A stretch of 64,000 nt of DNA from Gnetum montanum. Taxonomy: Eukaryota; Streptophyta; Gnetopsida; Gnetales; Gnetaceae. Below, piece by piece: positions 46,621 through 57,780 of the stretch. The DNA lies in assembly GCA_015680685.1 (NCBI GenBank), contig MNCI01025002.1:349108-413107 (forward strand), written 5' to 3'. The notes beneath the pieces are model-generated. The model was not told the origin of the DNA, ran no database searches, and worked only from the letters and a program-made list of their open reading frames with translations. A program made the translations under genes and the position numbers. Every line of letters starts with the position of its first letter. Position 1 is the first letter of the stretch.

Positions 46621-49600
46621 TGATGTTAAATCATGCTATTTCTGATTGGATCAAGGCTAGCAATCTTCCCATGAAAAGATTTGACCCAGGAAGTCCACTC
46701 ATTTACTTATAAATCACTAGACATGAGCCATACAAGACTCTTCTTGATTCTAGTTTCAGTGTCAATCTTATCTCTCGTGACATGTACAATGCATGGAACC
46801 TACCACCTCTCAAGAAGAGCAACATCCATTTAGAATTGGCAAATCAGTTAATCACTATTCCTTTGGGATTAGTCGAGGACATTGTGACCACAGATAGTGG
46901 GTGGTCCTATCTTGCTAATTTTCTAGTGATCAAGGTCAAAAACTACAAGGGTGAATTCCCCATCATTATGGGAAGATCATGGTTAAGCACAATAGATGCA
47001 CGTATGGGTATAAGGGATCTCTTCTTAGAAATATTTAAGGGAAATGAATTTGGATGTTTAGAGAAGAATCATATTCCATGGATTGCATACAATGATAATG
47101 GGTGCAATCACATGCAAAAGATTTGGTCCATCAAAAGTACATACATTAAAGCAAGTACTCAATGTGCACAAGAAACAAATATTCAAAGGTATCTGTACAT
47201 AGCAGCCACAAAATAGGAGGGCACCCAATGGCTAATAGCTAACTTAGATAGTAACACATTATGCATGGAACTAACTAAGAGCCTAACATGTGCTTATGTT
47301 AAAAGCTTGATGAACTTGAACAAGTTCATCACCAACTCCCTAATGATGAAGATGATGATACCTATTGGGGAGAGTTGGAAATCCCTAATAACTTCAAGCA
47401 GGAACCCCTAGAGTTGAAAAATCTACCAACTGGCATGGAGTATGCATTCTTAAACAATGGTAACTTGGTCATAATTAATGCCAAACTTTCTCCTAAACAA
47501 AAAAAAGTTGTTGAAGGTGGTTAAAAAATAGCCAACATCCTTTGCTTAGTCATATCCTGAGCTGACTAGAATCGATCCAAGGATATGCTAGCATTACATT
47601 TACATCAACCTGGCCACGAAGCCAAGAAGGCAGTCGTAGAAATGGCTAAATCCCAAATCAAAGTAGATCATCAAAGAGAAAACGGAGCAACTACTCAAGG
47701 TGGGATTCATCTATCCCATCACAGATAGTGAGTGGGTTAGCCCACTCATAATTGTGCCAAAGAAAGATGGTAAGTGGTGAGTCTGCATTGACTTTAGGCT
47801 ATTCAACATGGCAACATCTAAAGATCATTTTCCATTGTCATTTACGGACCAAGTGTTGAACACTATCTTCGAGCATTGCTATTATAGCTTCTTGGATGGT
47901 TATAATGGCTATAATCAAATCCAAATTGCATCAAAAGATTAGGCCAAGACAACATTCACAAGTCCCTAGGGGACTTTTGCATATTGTAAGATGTCATTTG
48001 GCTTGTGTAATGACCCTATAACATTTCAACACCTAGTCCTTAGCATCTTTCAGTAGTAGATCAATAGTGGTGTGGAAGTCTTCATGGATGAATTCTCCGC
48101 CTATGGAATCATGTTTGAATAAGCCTTGGACCACCTTGAGAAAGTACTAAAAAGATGTGTGGAAATAAACCTTAGGCTCAATTAGTAGAAAAGCCATCTA
48201 ATCATCTAGGAGGGCATACTATTGGGGCACCAAATTTCACAAGAAGGGATTGAGAAAGACCCAGAGAACATAAGGGTCATCCAAGGAATAACATGCCAAC
48301 CAAAGATAGTTAAAGATGTTTGACCATTCCTTGGACATACCAGCTACTACCAACAATTCATAGAGAATTCCTCTAAGATCACAAAGCCGTTGATCGAGCT
48401 TACAAAGAAAGATGCTATGTTCATCTGGACCAAGGACTGCAAACATGCATTCCAATAGTTGAATAAAAAACTCATAGAAACTCCAATTCTATGGGCATCA
48501 AACTAGTCCAGACCATTTCACATAATGACAGATGCATCTAATTATGCTTTGGGAGTAATTCATACACAATTGGATGATAAAAAATCCATATCACATCCAC
48601 TACATGAGCTAAAGCATTGTAGGTGCACAACTGAATTACACCACCACAGAAAAGGAATCAATGGTAGTGGTGTATGCTTTTGAAAAATTCAAGCACTATG
48701 TGCTTGGTTATAAGGTATTTGTGCACATAAAGCATAATTCCATACACTTCCTAATGAATAATCTAACAATGAGCCCTCATATCATACAATGGCTTGTGAT
48801 CTTGTAGGGATTCAATCTCACAATGGTAGATCAAAAAGGAACCAAGAATGTGGTCAATAACCACCTCTCTTGATTAAGGTGGGACAATAAAGAGGAGGAG
48901 ATCCCACTCTCTGATTAGTTTCCAGACGAACTCCTCTTTATAGGAGCAATAAATGACCAAGTGTCCATAGAAACAACATGGTACAATGGCATCCTCACCT
49001 ATCTTGTCACTTAAGAGATGCCATATGATATTGACTTTAGAAAGAAACAACAATTTATTCATTAGGTCAAATACTTCATGGAAATCAATGAAGACCTCTA
49101 TAAGGTATGTGCCGATGGCCTGATTTGTTGGTGTGTCCCTTATGAAGATTAACTATGTGTTCTCTAGGATGCTCACAAAGGGCCTTGTGAAGGCCACTAT
49201 ACAGGGAGACACATGATCATAAAAATCCTAATGGTAGGATACTATTGGCCTACAATCTTCAAGGATGCCCACTAGTTTATTTGATCTTGTGAATGCTATC
49301 AATGAGCTAGTGGGATGACCACTCAAATGGAAGGTCCTCAATAGTGGATTCAACCACTAGAGCCCTTTGACATATGGGGCACTGACTTCATGGGTCCATC
49401 ACACCCATGCTCAATGGAAAGGTGTATATCATTGTAGTAGTCAACTACTACACCAAATGAGTAGAAGTAGTAGCCGCTGCTGATTGTACTTCATCCACTG
49501 TTGCTAGATTTATACAACAAAATTTTGTAAATAGGTTTGAATGCCACATGCACTAATTTCTAATAATGGAACTCATTTCATAAGTGCCATTTTTAGAAAG

Positions 49601-50326
49601 TTGATGCAACACTTGGGGTTTGCACATAAATTAACAACACCCTATCACCCCCAAGCTAATGGTCAAGCTAAGATAACTAACAAGGAGATCATAAAGATCC
49701 TAACAAGGACCATAAGCAAATATAGGAAATATTGGAATACAAAAATCAATGATGCCCTATGGGCCTACCACTCAACATGGAAACTTCCTCTTGGCTATTC
49801 TCCCTACGATCTAGTGTATGGAAAACTTCCAATGCTCCCAATTCAATCTAAGCTCTCTACACTCTCAACCGCCTATGATCTAAATCTTGACCTAAGTCTA
49901 GCACAAAAAGAAAGATTGATCAACCTCAATGTGCTAGATGAAAACTGATTGGTTGCCCTATCTTTAAATGAGGTGCACAAGGCATTTAATAAGCAATGTC
50001 ATGACCTCAAAATACAAAAAGTGAAATTTCAACTGGGAGATAAGGTTCTCTATTAGAACCCCACACATGTACCCCAAAAGAAAAATTTTCAAATGTTGTG
50101 GGAGGGACCTTATATGATCAATCAAACCTTTTTTTCTAGGGCCATGTTAATCTACAAGCCTAAAAGCCCAAATAAAAAGTAGTTGGTCAACATCCAATAA
50201 GTGAAACCTTTTCTCAAACTAGGACAAGCCAGTGCAACTACCACCTCAATGGATGGACATCCACACTCCATTTTTCAGATCTCCTCCTTCCAACCCAGTT
50301 GTAGGGGAGATGGCCATCCATGCTAA
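46621..50326 (+). pseudogene. pol: element D pol: protease, RT, RNase H, integrase
   Basis: Protease LLDSSFSVNL (about 46740), then an open block 46782-47216 with LGLVEDIVTT and FPIIMGRSWLSTIDAR. RT: WVSPLIIVPKKDGKW (about 47735) and FMDEFSAYG at about 48080, where the second catalytic Asp is Glu. RNase H around 48540-48760. Integrase zinc H-K-G-P-C-E-G-H (about 49170); core WGTDFMG, then ISNNGTHF (Asp to Asn) and NGQAKITN (Glu to Lys), so two of three catalytic acids are lost. The open block 49541-49948 covers the core end and GPY-like C-terminus. It ends at TAA 50324-50326. Confidence 0.88.
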
Positions 50327-50667
50327 CCATCCATATGACCTCTTAATTTTTTCTACTTTTTATTTTCCACATTTTTGAATTTATAAGTTATTTATTTTAC
50401 AAATTTTTTAATTTGAATTTTTTTCATTTTACACCATTTTTTGTTCTTGCACCATCATTAGTACCTTTGAATCTTTTTTGGATAGTCTACACTTTCTACA
50501 CTTTAATTTTGCTAATAAAAATGCTTTATTGTTGTAGGACATAATGCCATTGTTGCTAGTTACTAATGATGATTTGTGCTTAATGTTGTGATTGTAAATG
50601 TCTAGTTTCTATTTTTGAATTCTAATGTTGATGACTATGACATGGTTTATTTTTCATGGAATAGGCA
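50327..50667 (+). other. T-rich spacer after element D pol
   Basis: Pyrimidine-rich, ending TTTTTCATGGAATAG directly before the small frame. C has TTTTTCATGAAACAG at the same place. Both could serve as splice acceptors. Confidence 0.5.
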
Positions 50668-50994
50668 ATGAGTCCATGTCATCCACCCATCCAACAAACT
50701 CTGTGGTTTTCCTTGTTCTGGAAGTTTGAGGTCCCTTTCATTAAAGAAACTTTTAATCAATTGATGACCTTGGTAGTTTTTAGAATTGAGAAGGATCCAA
50801 AGGTTTATATAGGGTGTGACTTCAAGAAGACTCAATACTCTTTGTACTCTTTTTCTTGCTTGAGTGCTTGCGTGTCTTCTCATGGACTCCTGACCATTCC
50901 ATTCCAACCACTAATAGGAAGTCAAATAAAGTCTTTTCATGGTGTGATTCCCATCCAAAAAAAACATGATGAAAATTCAAAGCACACCCCTTAG
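50668..50994 (+). CDS. small conserved frame after pol, element D
   Basis: 109 codons from ATG: MSPCHPPIQQTLWFSLFWK, then FEVPFIKET, KDPKVYIGCDFKKTQYSLY and a basic end KKHDENSKHTP. E keeps the first 28 residues in recognisable form. C has the same DNA with GTG for the start and a one-base deletion after the first dozen codons. A lacks the region. I do not recognise a domain. It may be a real accessory protein, part of a spliced product, or conserved non-coding sequence; the open state in D alone does not prove translation. Confidence 0.4.
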   Translation: MSPCHPPIQQTLWFSLFWKFEVPFIKETFNQLMTLVVFRIEKDPKVYIGCDFKKTQYSLYSFSCLSACVSSHGLLTIPFQPLIGSQIKSFHGVIPIQKKHDENSKHTP

Positions 50995-51805
50995 ACAAGT
51001 AAATGGGCTACAAGCATTAGTTATGGGATTGGAAAGACATGTTACCCATGCCTGAAGTTCCCTTCTAACTAAGTCCCTCTCTCACTTTCTACTTCTCTTT
51101 TCTTCTCTTTATGGAATGCTGGTTGGTTTGTGGGAGCATTCTTCGGTCTTGAATTTTTAGATCAATCTTGGAATGGTGATGCAAAGTTACTAAAAGAGGC
51201 TAGTTTTGGTTTGGACTAAGGATGGATCTTCTCAAGTCATCTTAAACACAAACTCCACAAGGAACTTCTTATGACCTCAATTTGAGATTGCAGCCCACCT
51301 TCTCAATCATCCATCTATGCTACCATAACTCACCTCACTGTCAGTTTCTATGTTATGCTTGATTGCTTAGTTTGATGTGTTGGAATTTTTGGGTAAATTC
51401 TCTCTATTTGATCCTTAACTTTTCATAACCATTAATCAACTATGGGACCCACAAGCTCCTTAGTTGAGGTTATGCAAGGATAAGAAGGGCATGTGCCTAC
51501 TATGGGGAGGACCCACTTGCATATCTTTTGGCTTAGTTAGCTAAGTTCCTTACTTTAGACATTGTTACAATCCTATCTTTCTCATATCCCATTGTGTATC
51601 CTGCTCAATGCTCCTTTCAACTTTCATTAAATTCATTCTCCACATCATTTTCTTAATTTTCTAAATTTCTAAGCTCTAAAACCCTCTTCTACTATTTTCA
51701 TCCTGTTCATGACTTTTGAGCTTCCATTTGACCCTAATTTCACTCAAAAACTCCTTGTATTTTAGAAGTTTTAACCAATCAACAAAAGTCTATGGTGATC
51801 AACAG

Positions 51806-51885
51806 TTACATCGACGAGGCCCTGTTGATGTAGCCAACCCCATTGATGAGGCCTCGTCAATGCATGTCAAAAACTCTATATATAC
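51806..51885 (+). promoter_or_regulatory. element D internal promoter-like module before ORF3
   Basis: Palindrome 1 (51806-51833) contains ACATCGACGAGGCCCTGTTG and palindrome 2 (51839-51864) contains CATTGATGAGGCCTCGTCAATG. A TATA box CTATATATACC follows at 51875-51885. This is the best-preserved palindrome pair of the three internal modules, and both are closely similar to those in the LTR U3 of A. Confidence 0.6.
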
Positions 51886-52015
51886 CATCACATACTTTGT
51901 AATTTTTTGACATTTGCTTCATAACACGAGGATAGTTTTTACCATTTTTGAAAGCCCATAACTTCCCAACTGTTTGTTCAAATCACTCCATTCTTTGATC
52001 CCATAATTACCAGAG

Positions 52016-52325
52016 GTAAGCTCTTCATCGTGGGGGTCACAAACCTTAAGGTTTTCGATGAATTTTTTTTTTGAAAATTTGTCTAACTCCCCCAAAGTGT
52101 TAATGAATACAATGATATGAAATCATCAAATTTTGAGAGTTAATTGTTCCAACACCCTTCGAAATGACTTGTTAATATTAAAACATAAATAAAATAATGA
52201 TTAAAATTGATTTAATTAGCAATAATCACAACTTAGCCAAGTGTAACTATCTTAAGGAGATAAGGGATCCTAATTGTTTCATGTTACACAATAATTGCTA
52301 ACAGATGATCATGTTGTGATTACAA
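52016..52325 (+). other. putative leader intron before ORF3, element D
   Basis: Donor CCAGAG|GTAAGC at 52016. The acceptor is TGTGATTACAA next to the ATG at 52326, with the AG changed to AA by one substitution, so splicing at this exact site would be lost in this copy. Length and position match A. Confidence 0.4.
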
Positions 52326-55183
52326 ATGGCACCAAGACCAAAATGACCATAGGATGGAGGACCCTCTCAACCAAGGGAGAAATAGCCCAAAACTAGAAGG
52401 GACCACCAAGAGTAAGTCCAAGAGCCACCAAAGGCAACCCATGCAATAGGACCTCTTTGAGAGGAGCTCGAAGCGGAATCTATTCGATAGATTCCCAAAT
52501 AAGAAGTTCCAATAGAATAATCTCAATAAGGAGAAGCATGAGGACCCATACCAAGGCTTGAAGTCACACTAACATAAGCCTGCCTTAACATCATCAGGCC
52601 TCATGAGATCCAACACTTAGTTCTCCAAGAACTGAACTTCAAGCCATTTTTAGAGCATGCTCTAGTAGAGGTGAAAACACAATTGCAAACCTCTCCCATG
52701 TGGCTAGTCATCACTTCCAATGGGAAGTGATACATGGGAGAGATGTATCTCCTCTGAAAAAATAGAAGGCTAGGCTCCATAATGAAAAATCAAAGATATT
52801 CAAGTATCCTACTTGGCTAAAGCTATTGCATAGGTGTTGGGGTTACCTAATATTGGAACACAACTAGCAGAGTTATCAACATAAGGTGATCTTGAGGCCA
52901 AAAAGAAGTGGACTCAATGGTGTTACGAGGTTGATTGTAAGGAATATGGTGTGCTCACATAGGCGGAATGCATATACTTCAAAATTGTATCCTATTACCT
53001 CAATCCAATGATGACACCCAGCAAGGTGACTACCTTTTCAGCTCAAGCATGTGACGCTCTAAGTAGGATATTTCCAACAAACCTTCCACAACTAATCTAT
53101 TTAGAGATCAAAGGGCTCTTTAAAGAAAATGAAAATGGAAGAAAAACCCTGCCTTTCCTATGCCTCATCTGGAAACTTTGCAAAAGGATAGGGATCATTT
53201 ACTATGTAAATGACACAATCAAGCATGTCCCTTTGGCCTTGTGGTTTGAAATAATGAAGGACAAGACACCTGCTATGACTAAAGAAGAGGAGCAGTAGCC
53301 ACCACCTCCACTGCCTACTCAAGAAACAACACCAAAGGCCTGTGTAGCAATTGAGAACTTGTGCAAAATCTAAGAGTAGCTCTTCTGTGAGTAGGAGCAA
53401 CATGCAAGAACAAGTCATGTAGACCCATCTATATATTGATCAACAATGAGTCACCTTAATGAGGTGGCTTGAACAATTAGCCAGATGGAAAGAGGTGGAC
53501 CAATATTCTCTACCCAACAAACATAGTTGCCTGCAAGGTTAGATCCTAATGCCTAAGAGGTGACGATGTCATTCTGTCAACACCATTTATTCCCAGAAAT
53601 CTCTGAAAATGTCACCTCCTTTTTAGTGTATTTGGAGGAAGGTGAGGGAGCAACTATACTCGTGATGTAGCACCAAGGATAAAAGACCACTGTTGAAGTA
53701 GTCGTTGACCAAATCACTGAAGTGTTTAACACAATTGTAACATTTGTACCAGACGTATCTACACTTCAAGATGTGTAGATATGTATAGACACGATTAATA
53801 AAAAATTGAGTGTAGCACAGCATGAAGAGTTGCTAGACCAATTGGTAGGGATTGGACAACTAATTTTGGATATCTTTAATTTTTCAAACAACATCACTGC
53901 AACCTAGTCAAAGCTGCTAGAAGCAAAAGACAAATGCATCATCATGGAGGGGAAACTTGAAATGGCCCAAGCACAAAACCAATGCTTAGCCATGGAAGTT
54001 GCTAAACTACATGCCTATTTTGCTAATCTCGCACTCCTCAACCCAACAAGATGAAGATTTTCAATAGCTTCAAAAATGACTAAAACAAGTTGAGGAGGAA
54101 ACGGTGATGGCCATCTTCAACCAATCTATAGTAAAAGCAAAAACCTACTTAGTTTAGAAGGACTTGATTCAGCTGCACTAAGAAAATGAATCATTGACCA
54201 TTGAAAATCATCGCCTACATAATGTTGATGCACAAAAATAACAAATGCAATAATTTATTCATTAACAATAGGAGTAGCTTGCTAGGATAAACACAGAATT
54301 AAGAAAAGTGGTCAGAGAAAATCAAAATATGTCTATGGAGGAAGTTTAAGCCTTATGCCAAAAGGTTAGCATTGAGATTGCCACCTAGAAAAACAAAGCT
54401 CTTAAATTTAAAAGAGTTAAAAATTACTATAAAGACCAAGTTGGCTTGCAAAAGGAGGCAAATGAGAAACATACTCAAATGTCTAAGGCAAAAGTAAACG
54501 AAGCCCTCTAGTAACTCCAACAAGGAAGAGAAGTATGGCAGCCCATCATTAATGGGTTTGATGTTTATAATAATGCAGAGATCCACTTGAAAGAGTTATA
54601 AATTAAAGAAATGATAGAATAAATGGAATTGGCCAATCTTTGTTATGCAAACCTAGCAATGCTAACTACCAAATGACCATGGTCAAAACTTGAGAGGCAA
54701 GTGGTTAACTCGTACTTACTGTACAAGGCCAAGTTTAAGCACCATAAGGGCACCAAGCAAAAGCTTGAGATAGCAAATGTAGAACTCGAAGCTCTTAGGG
54801 CATGATTCACAGACCAACGATCAACTACCAAGAACTTGGCCAAGAGAATGAATGATTTCCAAGAGCTAAAAGATATAGTTAAGGCATCCGACATCAAGCA
54901 TAAATAATTTTTTACCTAGTTTATCAATACTAAGGAGCTATTTCCAACAATTCCCTATCCTTGGGATGTGCCCGTTCTTACCCACATTGGAGAAGCTACA
55001 TGGATGGTGCATGATCCCAGGAGTAAGGAGGAGAAAATGAAGGCATTGCTAGATGCCTTTTACCTCTCACCTTAAGTTGCAGTAGCAACAAGACAACCAT
55101 AGCCACCTCAGCCATCGCACATGCTTGAAGCTGGTGAAGGTCCCTTAAAAACTCAGGAGCCATCACTGCCTAGGACTATTTAA
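52326..55183 (+). pseudogene. element D ORF3 (plant transposon protein domain plus coiled coil)
   Basis: 952 codons in all, broken by stops but without insertions, so the best guide to the layout. N-terminal 170 residues: MAPRPK start, Pro/Arg-rich, with GPLWEELEVES-like text frameshifted. Middle: open 53008-53298 with SKVTTFSAQACDALSRIF, NLPQLIYLEIKGLFKEN and LPFLCLIWKLCKRIGI, matching the putative plant transposon protein domain of Athila elements, where a hydrophobic L-x-F-x-x-L-I-x-x-L-C block is typical. From about 53930 to 54900 it is rich in E, K, Q and L, interpreted as coiled coil. The tail is Pro-rich, ending P-R-T-I and TAA. No transmembrane helix is evident. Function unknown. Confidence 0.78.
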
Positions 55184-55425
55184 CCTTCTCCATCAACTTC
55201 ATGCCATCAAAGGAAGTGCCATCCAATTTTTAAAGAGTCATGTCATGGTGTTCAATTTTGTGTCATGAACACCACAATTTTTGTAATGTGTTGATCTGCA
55301 CACTCAAGCACTCAGTTTTGTCAAGTTAGTTGATTTTTGTTTTGTCAAGAGTCAATCAATAATCACATACCTTTCCAATTTTGTAAAAGAACTCAAGAAC
55401 AAGTTTTCAATCAATTGTGGGGATA

Positions 55426-56318
55426 TGATGGATCATGATTGGCTACATCAATGAGGCCTCGTTGACTGGGCCCTGTTGATGCATCGTTTGCTACGTTGAC
55501 ATGGCCCCATCAACACAAGGTCTATTTTTTGCTATAAATACACATTCATCAGCCACATTTATGACATCAAATTAATAGTAGTAGTAGAGCTCTTACAATT
55601 AGTTTATTTGAAAGGTAGAATATTTCTCTCGAGTGCTTGCAGCAGGAGTCATTGAGTGTACAAATCTTTATTCAAGTACTATTGTACATGAGCATGATAG
55701 TGTGTGTAGTAATAAAGACAAACTTCTTGATAAACATTGTAGCATTTTAGATAGTTTAAATGTTTCATTTATGCATTTAATATTTTCAATTATTTATTTA
55801 ATGTTTCTATAAATTAAGTTAATGAGGTAATTAAGCGAGATAAGCTGGATAGATTAAATACATAACTACGATCGCTTCAAGCATAACACATGTTCGCTTG
55901 GTAATCCCAGCAGCAGTATTGCTTGGTACACCTAGTGGCATAGTGCTTGGTAACCTAGCAATGAATATGTGGATTCAGAACATATATGGAAAGTGGGACC
56001 AAATGCTTATGTTAGGACTAGTTAGAGATCAGTTAATCAGTTAATTTAGATTAGTCATTAAATTACTCTATCTCTATCTTTAAAGCACCAAAGAACATAA
56101 AATATAAAATAATAAAAATCATATGCCTCGATTTCACTTAACCATACCTTTGTACTTCACAAGTGTAATTAGGAAAACAATGAACGACCTTAGTGCAAGG
56201 TTCACTACCTAGAAGACTAGTGCACCAGAAACTATAATGTCCATGAAATTTGACTAGATCGCATGTGAACGCTTTATGATTTGTATGGTTGGGCATAGGA
56301 GTACTTCACTACTCATCA
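55426..56318 (+). repeat. element D 3' LTR
   Basis: 893 bp, preceded by the purine tract TGTGGGGATA. It starts TGATGGATCATGATTGG and ends CACTACTCATCA. TATAAATA is at 55533. It is clearly homologous to 33226-34112 with moderate divergence. Confidence 0.9.
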
Positions 56319-57780
56319 CTAGAATACTCACAAAAGAAGTAGAAATTTGGTACTTCTCCTTGGAGCTGAAATCAATTTGCAAATGAAGTATGATGCTTGA
56401 GCTATTCAATGAAAAATATCAAATGTACTCTAGAGTATCTGATTTGAGAAAGCAAATCTAAGGCTAGCGACAAGGAATACATGAACCCTTGGATGCAGCC
56501 ATGGGTAGGTATTATTCCCTTTTGCACATATGTCCTAGTAATGAAAATTCACAATGGAAGCAACTTTGCCATATCATAGATGGGCCCTGATTAGAAATAA
56601 GGAGAACCCTTAGGGTGTATGCCCAAGGAAGATTGTCAAAACTATAAGCCCATCAGATTCAAAGGTTGATTAAGCAGGTTGCAAAATAAGAAGGTGAATT
56701 GAGGAAATGAGAAAGTGTTGAATAATATAACTAGGATCCTTCCATCAGAAAAAGGAAGGTTCAATTTTGTGATAGTGAGGAGGATGCATCACTTGATGAA
56801 ATGGTGTAGTGAAAATTTTTACCGATTCAAAAATCTATTCTCAAAATTTTGGCCAAGGTGGATAAGATGTGGGAATCTTTAGATGAAAAATTCCAAACTA
56901 TTCTAAAAATTAGAGAAGAATCAAAAGAGCAAAGTAGTGATCATGATTGTAGGAGAAGGAACTTCAACATGCCTACCAAAGGGGTAAGGACAAGGCTGCT
57001 ATAGTAGAAGAGGTTGTGGAGTCAGAATCAAATGATGATGGTGGGTGTGAATCTACCAATATGAACATATTAAGGGATTTTTCCCTATTGCATCACATTT
57101 ATAGGAGTTCAGGGTGTACACTCTAAATCCTAGGATAGCAAGAAGGTAAGCACCTAGAAGATTTCCTTGTCCTCAAGACAATCCTAGGCAGTTCCATCAA
57201 CAACAAGCTTATTATCCAAGTGGAGCTCCACCATAACCATATGAGCAATACCAGCAATGGTGATATCCGCAATCATGGGGGATGCCATCACCAAGGTAGC
57301 AGTACCCTTACAGGTAGCCAAATTCATATGGGTACTATGTTCAGTAACCCATATCTTTGCATGACTCTTCTAATCACGCTTCTTTTTAACATCACTACTA
57401 CCCTCCAGAGTATTATAGAATTTATTCTCCATCTTCTAAATGGATATCCCCATATCCTTATCACCCTCCTCATCATTTTTCACATGTCCCTCTACCCTCA
57501 ATCTAATTACCACTTGCTCCATCTATACAAGGTAAGGTTCCCATGTAGCCGTAACAATGTAATGCTACTAGAGCCATTAACTTATAATTGGTTCCTCTAC
57601 TGAGTGGTTCAGAACCCAAACCTAGAAAAAGACCATTCTTCTAAACCAATAGTCCTACAAAACCCTCATCGACTCATCCGACTGGTCACCATATGTCTTC
57701 TTCATCCTCTGCCTTTATTTCTTTTGAGAACCCTTCAAACCAAATGCCTCCTAAGATCTGCATCGTCATGTTAATTCACA
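56319..57780 (+). pseudogene. gag: element C gag, second part
   Basis: Resumes the gag domain after element D. In shifted frames one reads L-F-N-E-K-Y-Q-M-Y-S-R-V-S-D-L-R-K and the conserved HEPLDAA. The zinc-knuckle region near 57045 is decayed. The linker (57140-57640) has Q-Q-Q-A-Y-Y-P-S-G-A-P-P and is rich in Pro, His and Tyr. Confidence 0.8.

Larger units (their letters stand above)
33226..56318 (+). mobile_element. element D, Athila-like, inserted in gag of C
   Basis: Full-length element once E is subtracted: 5' LTR 33226-34112, primer site, gag from 44172, pol to 50326, small frame 50668-50994, ORF3 module and ORF3 52326-55183, purine tract, 3' LTR 55426-56318. Flanks are TTAGC and CTAGA, an eroded 5-bp duplication (three of five match). 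Length without E is about 13.2 kb, close to element A. Confidence 0.88.
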
